Positions 44,490 through 56,200 of a stretch of 64,000 nucleotides of DNA are shown here, piece by piece (the first letter of the stretch is position 1; each line of letters opens with the position of its first letter). Position numbers and translations under genes: made by a program. Source of the stretch: Centrapalus pauciflorus. Lineage: Eukaryota; Streptophyta; Magnoliopsida; Asterales; Asteraceae. The notes beneath the pieces were generated by a model, which had not been told where the DNA came from, ran no database searches, and worked only from the letters and a program-made list of their open reading frames with translations. The DNA is taken from the NCBI GenBank assembly GCA_020465985.1, contig JAANYP010004671.1, forward strand, positions 1 to 64,000, given 5' to 3'.

Positions 44490-47400
44490 ATGTCTAAAGA
44501 TGCACTTGCTATGGGATCAGAAACCAAACCCCCAATCTTATACAGAGGGGAATATGTTCAATGGCGGGAGCGGTTTCTGGAATTTATAAGTTTCCATGAT
44601 TTGTCTGAAGAAATGCTGAAATCATTAACTGAAGGACCAGCAATCTTTATGGAAACAATCCCAGGAGTACCAACTGGCAATCCCCCAATACCACCAAGGA
44701 CTGTTGAGGTAACAAACCTAACAGAGGCCCAGAAAAGGAGAAAGTTAGGGGACAAGACTGCAAGAAAGTTATTGTTAATTTCAATCCCCAATGAAATATA
44801 CACTTGTCTGACAAATACAAAGACTGCTAAATCCATCTGGGATGAAGTATGCAAAATCATGCGGGGATCAGACAGAGCTGCTACTAATAGGGCTAGGAAT
44901 AGTCTAATGACATTTGAGAACTTTAGAGCCTGTGAAGGTGAACTTCTGGAAAACACTTATCTCAGATTTGTAAATCTGGTAAGTGAAGTAAAAAGAAACG
45001 GAGTGACGAAGTCCAACTTGGACATCAATGTCAAATTTTTAAATGTCCTAAATCCAGAATGGGAAAAATATGCTATGATCATCCAACAAACGAAAGATAT
45101 AGAGGAGATGGATTTTCATATGCTATTTGAAAACCTCAACAACTACCAAGAAGTTGTTTTGAGGAAAATATCTGGAAAAAAGAAAGCGGAAAAAGAAACT
45201 GCTGATCCACTAGCTCTACTGGCGGAGAAAAAGTATAAATACAAGCTCAAAAAGGAGAAAAGAGCGGTAATCAGCAGTACATCATCAGAATCAGAATCAT
45301 CAGATTCATCTGCAGATTCAGAGATTGAAGAGATGAAAAAAACAGATGGCACTGCTTACAAAGGCATTTCAGAAGAAATTTTACAGGAAGCCAACAAACA
45401 ACAAAATGCGCTACAAAACAGGCTCAAGGAAAGTTGAGAAAAAGGATAAGTATGAGAAGGCTGGAGAAAGTAGTGCACGAAAGTCTGACAAATATGAGAA
45501 GTCAGATAAATCAACCAAGAAGGAATCTGAACAGAAATGCTATAACTGTGGAAAACCAGGTCAATATGCCCGGGAATGCAGATCTCCAGTAGTCAAAAAT
45601 TCAGACTACTATACAAGAAAGGCCCTCTTAGCCAAAGAGAAAGAGTCAGGCAAAGCTCTTATGGCGGAGGATGATCATTGGTTACAGTTATCTGAAGATG
45701 ATGATATTTTAGATGAAGATGCCCATATCTGTTTAAAGTCAGAAATCTTCAATGAATCTGAACTGAGTGAATCAGCTATGATAGCTGAAGATGAGGTGTG
45801 GGTTGGACTGACGGATGAAGAGGATGAAGAGCAGAGAGAATCTGATTCTGATGAAGAGGAAGAAAAAGAAGAAGTTGCATTAATGGCATCTGGCCAAAAT
45901 AAAGCTGAAAATGAGGAGGAATAGAGTCTGATAACTCAGAGGATTCAGAAGGACAAGAGGTAAATTCTATTTCAGATTCTGATATTGACGACTCATGCAT
46001 ATTAGAAGAAAAACTAACTAATATGGCTTTCATGCTTAAAAAGTTTGAAAAATCCTTAAAAGCAGAAAAGAAAAAGGTTCATTCTTTGGAAAACAAACTT
46101 CTAAATGAACACAATTTAGTCCTAGATTTTTCCAAAGATAAAGCCTTAGCTTTACGAGCTGTCTCAGACTTACAAGATAAGGAAGAAGAACTTCAAAGCA
46201 ATATACTCAATCTGAATCACAAAATATCTGATTTACAAGAAAGTCTGCGAATAACTGAATTAGAAGCCTCAAACTTTTATGTAAAATATCATGCCATATT
46301 TGAAGAAAGAACTAAACTCTATGAGAAAATAAAGAAGATGGAGGATGAATTATTAAAAGAGGGCAAACAGATCAAACAATATATTTAAATCAACCAAAAG
46401 ATACAGAGTTTTATAACTCTAAATCTGGTATTGGTTGGGAAAATCCTAAGTATCTGACAAAAGCTATATCACATTCACCAACATTATATGATGTCAGATA
46501 CATGAATTTAGGATTAAAAATGACATTCTTGAAAGCATCTGAAGAAGTAGAATCCAGTGAAGAAATCAAAAGGTCAAGATCAGACAAAATGCAAAATTAT
46601 GTTGACTATACCAAGATAAATGAAATCAGCAACATTGTTGATACTAAAGAAGAATACATTCAAACTTATTCTGAAAAGGATTTGTCTGAATTACCAACTC
46701 AGTCTCAAAAACTATATTTACCAAATTCAATTTTAGAACAGATAAATTCTGATTTAGAAATGAAAATTAAAAGTTTTGAGACAGAGAATGGAACACTCAA
46801 GTCTGAATTACTAAAAATAGAACAAAAGTTGCAAGATAAGTCTAAAAACATAAATGTGTCTGATCCACATTCATCTATTTCTCTGGATTCTATAAATTCA
46901 GAAAAAGAATTTGATCTGTTCATGCACTCTGATATTAATTCATTAGAACAAAGATTCGGTAAAATTGGTGAATTTATCAAACCTTTGACTAACAAACTAT
47001 CAACTGGTAATAAAGAATCTGTTAAAATTCTGCAAAGAATGACTACAGACTCTTTAAAACCATCTGAATATTCACCATCAGTGAAACAAAAGAAGGAGAA
47101 AAAAAAACTGTTTGTTCAGTCTCCTAGTTTTGAAAAGGGTGAATCATCCTCATCAACGGACTCTTTTGCACGTAAAGTCAAATCTTCAACAGGTATGAAA
47201 AGGTTACAGAAAAAACAAGCATCTAAATCTTCTAATTCTCAAACTTCTTTTATGTCAGATAACGTTGTGAACGGGTCGAGAAAACAAGTGTGGCGAAAGA
47301 AGCAAAGAGAAGAGAAAAACAAGATTATAAAACAAGAATGGCGCGTGAAAGAAAAAATTGTTACAGATAGAAACAGCAAAATTGAACATTCTGTCTGTAA

Positions 47401-47788
47401 TAATGATAAAATTGTTAATAATTCTTGTATTAAGTTTTCAAGATCGAAATTAATTGCTTTGAATTCTTATGTTTGTAAGTCTGAAACTGTGAAGTATAAT
47501 AAGCTTGTGTGGCAACCAAAGAAAAAGGACTCATTGTATGACCAGAAAAAGGATCTACAGATAAAAATTTCAAAAACAATTCCACAGCGAATTGTACAAA
47601 AGTGGATACCCAAAAGAACAATTCAAAAATGGGTACCTAAAATAAATTCAAACGATAAGCCTAAAGCCATATCAGTTAGAAAAACAAATGATACTATGCA
47701 TGTTTTACCTAAAACTAAAGTACCCAACTACAAGTGGGTACCTCATGTGCTATTACGTTTTATAGGTAAACCATGTCTGGTACCTTGA
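44490..47788 (+). pseudogene. C2 gag, very long, several frameshifts
   Basis: Start chosen at 44490 (MSKDALAMGSETKPPILY). An N-terminal capsid-like domain of copia type (to about 45150) leads into a charged S/D/E-rich tail. The frame then shifts near 45430 to give a basic stretch and a CCHC knuckle (CYNCGKPGQYAREC, 45538-45579) plus an acidic region. It shifts again near 45920 into a strongly heptad-like coiled coil (46023-46388), and near 46385 into an S/K-rich part ending in repeated KW(I/V)PK motifs (47590-47750). A last shift near 47770 leads into protease. About 1,100 codons in total, much longer than typical copia gag but compatible with the SIRE group. Non-functional as read unless bases are missing from the assembly. 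Confidence 0.88.
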
Positions 47789-50700
47789 TTCGGGATGCTC
47801 CAAACACATGACCGGACAACGAGACACACTCACGGACTTTGTAGAAAAGTTCTGTGGGACGGTAAGATTTGGAAACGATCAGTTTTGTCCGATCAAGGGA
47901 TACAGAAGTCTGAAGTATGACAAAATCACAATCCAAAAGGTCTTTTATGTTGACGGTCTTGGTCATAATCTATTCAGTATTGGACAACTGTGTGATAAGG
48001 GGTTAGAAGTCAACTTTAAAGCCAATCGGTGCAGCATCAGATCAGCACAAGGAAAAGAAATTCTAGCAGGAAACAGGAAAACAAATCTATACTCCATTGA
48101 TTTAGCCTCGATCAATCTGAAGAAAGATGTCTGCTTATTGTCAAAAGCAACATCTAAAACAGCATGGCTGTGGCATCGTCGCCTTTCACATCTAAATTTC
48201 AATGAACTGACCAACCTAGCAAAAGGAGGGTTAGTTAAAGGGCTGCCGGCGCTTAAATTTCAAAAAGAGCAACTATGTGCGGCATGTGAAAAAGGAAAGA
48301 TGACAAAAGCAACACACAAATCCAAAACAGTACACTCATCCACAAGAGCATTAGAGTTACTGCATATGGATTTGTGTGGACCAATGAGAGTACAAAGTAT
48401 AAATAAGAAAAGATATGTATTGGTGATAGTTGATGACTACTCACGATACACATGGGTGTTTTTCCTGAAATCCAAATCAGATGCAACCGAATCTATCATC
48501 GACTTCATCCGAAAAATACAAGTAAAGTTGCAACTCACCATCCAGACAATTCGCTCAGACAATGGAACAGATTTCAAGAACAAATCATTAGACTCGTTCT
48601 TAAATTCAGTTGGAATTACACATCAATTCTCAGCTGCTCGGACTCCACAACAAAACGGTGTCGTTGAAAGAAGAAATCGGACACTAGTGGAAGCAGCTAG
48701 GACGATGTTGGCCTACTCCAATTTACCATTGTTCTTGTGGGCAGAAGCGGTTGCAACAGCATGTTTCACACAAAACCGTTCAATAATAAATAAAAGATTC
48801 GGAAAGACTCCGTATGAGCTAATCAATAAACGAATACCTAATGTTAAATTTTTCCATGTCTTTGGTTGCAGATGCTTTATATTGAATGATAAAGACAATC
48901 TGGGAAAGTTTAATCAAAAGGCAGATGAAGGAATCTTCATCGGGTATTCAAAGGAGTCGGTTGCTTTCCGAATCTACAACAAGAGAACCAAGATAGTCAA
49001 CGAGAGCGTAAATGTTAAATTTGACGAAGGAGTGGTGATGGCTTCTGAACACACCAGTTCCGAACCCGGACCTAACATGCAGACTTCATTGGAGTCAAAT
49101 AAACAAAATGCTGAACAAAATGAATTAAATAAGTTGTTTGAGAACTTTTATGATGATTATTTTGAAACTCCCAAATCTAATGTTCAAAATTTGGTGCCTG
49201 ACAGGATCACTGAAGATCCAGTCGTAGTTTCAGATCTCTCTCAACAACAAAGTTCAGAAGAAACTGGAGAAGCTTCAACAGTAAAGGTGCAGTCAACTAC
49301 TGAGACTGTACAACCAATTGAACCTCCACATACTTCTGAAACCCCTATTACTTCTGAACAGTCAGAAGCTCCTACCTCAGATGTTCCACCTACAACATCT
49401 GCAACAACTCTCGAACCATATTTTGATTCAAATCCCAACCAAGACCCAATAGAACCGTTTCCACATACAGTTAAGTGGACAAGAAATCACCCAATAGAGA
49501 ATATCATTGGTGATCCATCTTCATCAGTCCAAACCAGAAGGGCTACAATAAATGAATGCTTATTTTCAAATTTTTTGAGTAAGATTGAGCCTAAAAATGT
49601 AAAAGAAGCCCTTCTGGATGCTGATTGGATTGTGGCGATGCAATAGGAACTCAACCAGTTCGAACGGTTAAAGGTCTGGAGGCTTGTTGAGCGACCAAAA
49701 GACAAATCTATAATTGGCACGAAATGGATCTTCAAGAACAAGAAAGATGAACACGGTGTCAGTATTAGGAATAAAGCTCGTCTCGTGGCCAAAGGATACA
49801 GTCAACAAGAAGGAATTGATTATGATGAAACATTTGCACCAGTTGCACGCATTGAAGCTATAAGGATGTTTTTAGCTTTTGCCGCACACAAAAATTTTAC
49901 AGTATATCAAATGGATGTCAAAACTGCGTTTTTAAACGGGGAGCTAACAGATGAAGTATATACATATCAGCCTGAAGGGTTTACTGATCCTTCGAAAACT
50001 GATCATGTATATATTTTGGATAAGTCACTGTATGGCCTTAAACAAGCACCTCGTGCTTGGTATGATGCCCTTTCAACATATCTGTTGAAATGTGGATTTA
50101 CAAAAGGTGCAGTTGACACAACCCTGTTTATAAAACGTCAGGGGCCAGATATCATAGTAATACAGATATATGTAGATGATATAATATTTGGGTCTACAAA
50201 TCTAGAATTTTGTAAGAAATTCGCGTTTTTAATGTCCCAGAAATTTGAAATGAGCATGATGGGGGAAATAAATTTTTTCTTAGGTTTACAAGTAAAACAA
50301 TTGACTGATGGTATTTTTATCAATCAGTCAAAATATATCCAAGACATGTTAAAGAAATTTAACATGGTCAATAGTACTCCTACGAAAACTCCCATGGCTC
50401 CGGATTCAAAATCAAAACTCGATGCGGACATCTCAGGAAAACCTGTAGATGTAACCCATTATCGAGGTATAATTGGATCATTAATGTACTTAACAGCCAG
50501 TAGACCAGATATTATGTTTGCTACATGTGTCTGTGCTAGATATCAGGCAAATCCAAAAGAATCACACTTAACTGCTGCAAAACGAATTTTAAGATATCTC
50601 AAAGGTACTCCAAATCTTGGTTTGTGGTAACCTAGGGAGTCTTCATTTCATCTGACTGCTTTTTCTGACGCTGATCACGCAGGTGATAAGATGGACAGAA

Positions 50701-51116
50701 AAAGTACGTCAGGAGCAGTACAATTCTTAGGTGACAAACCCGTATGTTGGTCATCCAAGAAACAACACTGTGTTTCATTGTCAACAGCTGAAGCAGAATA
50801 CGTAGCTGTATCTTCTTGCTGTTCTCAAGTGTTGTGGATGAAAAGCCAACTACGTGATTACGGGTTTACACCAAAGAAGATTCCAATATACTGTGATTCT
50901 CAGAGTGCAATCGCTATTGCATCAAATCCGGTGCAACATTCAAAAACGAAACACATAGACATTCGGTATCATTTCATTAAAGATCATGTAGAAAATGGAA
51001 ATATAGAATTATATTTTGTACCTACTGAATATCAACTAGCTGATTTGTTTACCAAAGCGTTAGATGAAAAGCGGTTTAATTTTTTTGTATACAAATTAGG
51101 TATGTTGAATCGTTAA
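47778..51116 (+). pseudogene. C2 pol, two nonsense codons
   Basis: One frame throughout: protease (WYLDSGCSKHMTG from 47778), integrase zinc finger (WLWHRRLSHLNF...CAACEKGKM, 48160-48300), integrase core (HMDLCGPM, RSDNGTDF, TPQQNGVVERRN, 48360-48680) and an S/T-rich linker. Reverse transcriptase follows (WIFKNKKDEHG, LDKSLYGLKQAPRAWY, YVDDIIFGS near 50169), then RNase H (STAEAEYVA, CDSQSAIAIASNP, ending LADLFTKALDE). Stops at 49644-49646 (TAG, probably from GAG before ELNQFERL) and 50628-50630 (TAA, at the conserved LWYPRE tyrosine) break it. Catalytic residues otherwise look present. Confidence 0.95.
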
Positions 51117-52307
51117 GATTTAATAATTCAGTAGTTTCAAAATTTTAATTTTAAAATTTTCATTTTTTAAAGTGATGTTTATCTGATGTTAAATTCATGA
51201 TTCATAAAAAGTTTATATACTTGAGAATTTAACGAGATCTGGAATGTCATGTGCAGGGGGAGCAGAAAAGCATTTTATCTGATTTTGTATAAATCTGATA
51301 AAAATTATCTGCTATTTTGTAGGGGGAGCAGATTTGAAAAATGAAATCATAAGTTGAGGGGGAGCAACATTCAGAAATTCAAGGGGGAGAAATTACATTT
51401 TGTTAATACTGTTATTTTTTTTTAGTATTTGTTTTGTTTGTTGATTAATAATTTTTTGTTGTTTGTGTAAAAAAATTTTTTTCTTTCTTTCTTTCATTTT
51501 AATTTTTTTGTTTTTTGTTTTTGTTTGTTTATTTTTTTTACAAAAATATTTTCTTTAGTCCATTTAAAATTTTTTTTGTGTAGTTAATTTTTTTTTTTAG
51601 TCACAATTTTTGATTGAAAAGTTAGTGTGTGGGCTAAGTTGGTTTAGATAATGGGCCGGATTTTTCAAATTTGAAAATTCAAAAATGGGCCGGGTAAATG
51701 AGGATATAAATTTGAATTTTCAAATTCAAATTTACTTTTTCCGGAAAATACATTTCCTCATCTTCTCCAAATAGATTTCTTCCCTTCGAAGAAACCTCAA
51801 AAACCCACCAACCGACAATTTTTTCATCAAAATTGTGAGTAAACGTTCGTATTTTTTTTTCTTTTTAGTTTGTTTCTTTATATGGTTAGTATATCTGCTT
51901 AGTATTTTTTTTGTATATGGTTTGCTTCTACCTGTTTGTATTTTTTTTGAGTTCTTGACTGTTAATGGCAACTCATGGTATTTGTTCATAAAGTTGAAAT
52001 TAAATGTGTGATAAGGCTCGAATTGGTACTATGATTATGAATCTAAAATTTCATAAGTCATTTTTACATCACACAAACAGAATCACTGATCTTTCAAATA
52101 AAACAGTTTCGAGTTCTTGAATATTCTGAAATTTGAATTTTTAACAACTTTAAAGTTGTTTTTGTTCAAAGTTCAGTAAAATAAATGTGTTTAAAATACA
52201 TTTTCGAAGGGGGTACTTGTTTTAAAAGTCTGAAATTGATCCTTGAAATTAAATTCATCAAAATAAGTGAGTTTTAGACTTGTAGAAAAATAAAAAGAAG
52301 TTTCTCG
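51117..52307 (+). other. C2 spacer between pol and second array
   Basis: No ORF. GGGGGAG words at 51257-51390 resemble extra polypurine tracts, as reported for some plant elements with 3' ORFs. T-rich to 51600, then a TATA-like box (51705), a leader-like stretch and a GTGAGT donor-like site (51835-51840). Confidence 0.6.
51705..51840 (+). promoter_or_regulatory. Candidate internal promoter and first exon for C2 3' ORF
   Basis: TATAAAT (51705-51711) overlaps an AT hairpin and is followed by C/T/A-rich sequence typical of plant 5' UTRs. That stretch ends at a perfect-looking donor, ATT|GTGAGT (51835). The matching acceptor, TTTTATTTTTTACAG, ends at 53244, eight bases before the 3' ORF ATG, with a CTAAC branch-like word about 21 bases earlier. 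Inference by eye. Confidence 0.45.
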
Positions 52308-52970
52308 AATAAAGCTTCATTCGAGTTTATTGGAAGTGTTATACGAGTTGATCAACAGCTTCATTCGAGTTTATTGAAAGTATTATTCGAGTTGATCAAC
52401 AGTTCCATTCGAGTTGTCAAAGAGTCATTCGAGTTGAATGACAGAGTCATTCGAGTTGAATGACAGAGTCATTCGAGTTGATATGTATGTCATTCGAGTT
52501 GCCTATATGTGTCATTCGAGTTTTATCTGAGAATAATTCGAGTTGCATCATGACTCATTCGAGAAATATTTGGGTTCTATGCGAGTTGACAAGTGTGGGT
52601 GTAACACTTAGAAAATTTTCAGAAAATAAGTGCTTCAAAGGTTATTCGAGTTGGGACTATGATCTAATCGAGAAAATGACTTAGTCATTCGAGTTGGGTG
52701 TTGGATCCCATTTTCCATTCGAGTTTAATACATGTTACATTCGAGTTTCATGTATATGACATTCGAGTTTTGTAGTGACTTAATCGAGTTTTAAATTTCA
52801 TCATTCGAGAAAACTCAAATCTTTATTCGAGTTTCACAGAGTATTATTCGAGTTTCATGTATACATCATTCGAGTTGGGTGTAGACTTATTCGAGTTATT
52901 TCATGTGTCACCCGAGATTGTTAAAGAGTCATTCGAGAAACGTGTAGTTTCATTCGAGTTTCATCAGAAA
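52308..52970 (+). repeat. C2 second array of CATTCGAGTT
   Basis: About 28 units of ATTCGAG(T/A), one orientation, about 20-23 bases apart, spacers mostly unrelated to each other and to the leader array except for TTGATCAACAG and TTGAATGACAGAGTC pairs. Same motif and polarity as at 43645-44310, 8 kb away. Lies wholly inside the predicted 5'-UTR intron of the 3' ORF. Confidence 0.92.
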
Positions 52971-53252
52971 ATTTTTCTAAGTGTAGTATTTTAAAGTTTT
53001 AAGAAAAATGTCACATTTTTTTTTAAGAAATTGTTATAAATTTGTGTTTTTCTAACATTGGTCTCTAAACGATTGACTCTGGAGTCCTCTCAATAATTTT
53101 TCAATTATTGTCAGGAATCCCGATGCTTTAAACAGAAAATCACAAGTTTTTGCAATTTCTGATAAAATGTTACAAGTTTTTCTACATTTTGTAGGTTGTT
53201 CTTTGTGTACTTGGTAAGCCTAACATGAATTTTATTTTTTACAGGTATTCAG

Positions 53253-56200
53253 ATGGCATCTCCTGTGCAATCCCAAAATTCAAATTCCTCTGATGCTCAA
53301 TCATCATCAAATCATACCCTCGTTTCTACCCCAGTCAGATCAACCTCTGTAGCCCGTTCTTCACAAACCCATATTATTCCAGATAATCAACTTGTAAAGC
53401 CAAAACATTGCCTTCCTTTCAGGGACAATAACCACCGTTTAGATCCCAAAGTTATAAAAGTAAGCCATCCGATCATTGTGGACATTCTAAAAGGCCATCC
53501 TCTTGGTTATCTGCTTCAGTATAAGCCGTCTATTCCACAAGTGTACTTACAACAATTTTGGCATACTGTCAAATTTGTTCCTGCGGATGGTAATCACCAT
53601 TTTAAAGTGACGATTGATCAATTCAAGACAAAGATCACTCTTGCAAGGCTACGTCACAATTTATTTCTTCCACGAAGAATAGACACTGTGAACTTTCCAG
53701 AGTTAGCAGATTTTGAGGATTTTGTTTCTGATGAAGAGCTTGTTCATGATTTGATTTGTCTAGGCTACTCAAAGCCACTTCCGAAAAGCTCTAAATTTCA
53801 CAGAAATGGTTTAAATGGAGAATGGTACACACTGTTTGGTATCATTAATCGTTGCATGACTTCAAAGCATACTGGAATTGACCGATGCAGCATTCATTGC
53901 CTGAGGATATTTCATGGGATCGCCTTCAACAAACATTATGATTTTGCTCTGTGTATCTGGGAGGATCTAAAGGAGATAGTACTGGCTAAGACTACAAATA
54001 GAGCAAGGAAGTTTGTTCCACTTCAAAGGTTTATCCATATTCTTATCCGAGGGATATTAAGGGCCAATGAAAATATTCCAAAGAGAGCCAATTCTCAGAG
54101 ATGCCCAGACTACGTCATGATGTGTTTACATGAAGTGCCAGACTCCCCGAATGCTAACATAATGCCAATTCCAGAGTCATTACTCAAATATGCAGATCAA
54201 GAAAGTGAATATGTGAAATTGTACAGAATAGATCATGCTCCTATAGAGACTCAGGAACCGAGTTCTCTTAGCCCAGGAGCTTTAAGGATCGAGGAACCTT
54301 AGCAAGGGGCTGAAGTTCAGGTTGCCCAGTCTATGAGTGAGGGTGTAGGAAGTGTGAGGGGTGGTGAGGAAGAAGCAGAAAAGTCAGATTCTGAGAGGAC
54401 ATTATCTGATATTCAAGAAGAAGAGGGAGAAGGAGCTGATGATGATGATAATGATGATGATGGAGGTGATCATCATGAGGGAGGAGGTTTGATGATTGAT
54501 ATAGTACAGATAGCTGAACAGAGTGTGAGGGAGGTCCTAAGCCCAGAAAGCCGGGAAATAGCTACATCTGATGTTAGCTCTCCTATGAGAGTTAGCATTG
54601 AACAAGTCAGTATCCCACTGACGACTGCACACCTTCCTATCCACTCAGTCTCCTCTCAACAGGAGATTGTTTCATTTGAACACCGGGATGAAACACACGA
54701 TCTATCCGAAAGTCACTTGGACTTGATGGATATTGAAACAAGTGCACAACTGCCCGTGTGTACGACTTCATTTGAATCACAAAGTCTAGATCCGATACAA
54801 TTTAGGACACTTGAGTCAACTTCATTCGTTGAAGTAAGTGTGGCTGAACTTAGTGTTCCCACCGGAACACCCTTAGTAACGGAAGCATTTGTTGCTCCGT
54901 CATTTGAAGAGGGTGGAAGTCCAGTCAGAGAAACGCCAATACCAACTCTGAGCACTGGCCACACAGAAGTTCTTTTTACAAGTTCGACTGTTGTGTCAAC
55001 TGGAAGTCTACGTGACCCAGTGGTGAGTTTATCCCCTTTTGTTACAGAGTCAACCTTGACAAGTGCACTGAATGCAGCTGTGTCTGGTGTCAATTTGCAT
55101 GTTTCTAATCAGTTAGCGGAAGTAATGGCTCAAATGACAAATATTCAGAAATTTTTAAAGGGAAAAGATGTTGCAGAGGAGTCTGTCAAGCAAACTGACT
55201 CAAAGCAAGCTATAGCAGAGTTGAAGGAAGAGTTGAAGGATTTTGTTTTTGATCAATTTGACGAGATGAGAGAACGTATGATCAGCCTGGAAAATACTGT
55301 GGTAACTGCGTTGGGTAATCTTTCAGAACGAGTAGCTGCAGTGGAAGAGACCTGCAAGGCTCAAGCTTCCTCATCTAAGAGGAAACATGATGAGCATGAC
55401 GAAGACTCCGATGATGCTCCTCATGAGGGGGAGAAGAGGAGAAAGCTTGATCAACCGACGCCGGGGATTTTAATGCTGACATATCAAGAGAAGGAGCCAG
55501 AAACTCAAGGGAAAGAAGCCGGAGGATCCAAACAGTCAGCTGGTGAACAGAGAGAGCTGGGATTGATTCTTTATGAAGATGTTCCAGTTCCTTTGAACAC
55601 TCAGTCCGATATTTATCAGTTTATTGAGTATATTGATTCAGAGGAAGACGTTCAAGAGAAAGATAAAGAGCTAAGTATTCAAGAGACAGGAGAAGAAAAA
55701 GAGCAGTATATTGAAGTGTCTGAAGATGATGACATAATTACTTTGACTGATGCAGATTTTAGAGCTGAAAGAATTGAGGAAGAGGAAGTACTAGTTGAGG
55801 AAATTATGAAGGATGTTGAATCAACACCAACGGTTGAAAAGCCTGAGGTTGTTGTACAAGTTAAAGAAGAGTTTGAAGAATTTCATGTTGAGAGCAGTAT
55901 GGCTCAAGAAAAGGTTGTGTTGAATGAAGTTGAAGTTATGGACAGATTTTTCAACGAGTATGTGCTAGCTGATGAATCTGAGAAACAACACAGACTTAGA
56001 TTTCAAGCACAACAAGTGGTACAGAGGGAAATTCAAGATATGCTAACTCTGTTGAATCAGGATGAGATAAGTAAGAAGAAGATGAAAAAGTTTGAACTTC
56101 CAGAGAACAGATCTGCTGAATTTATCAGAAAAAGGAACAAGATGCCGTATATTGAAGATATTCTGGAGAAACGGATCTTTTGCAAAAAGCAAGCTCCTTG

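Noticed and set aside
36413..54302. A shared programmed-stop system, since TAG occurs in G4 gag, C2 pol and the C2 3' ORF
   Set aside because: C2 pol also has a TAA, contexts differ, and each is explained by one point mutation in a decaying element.
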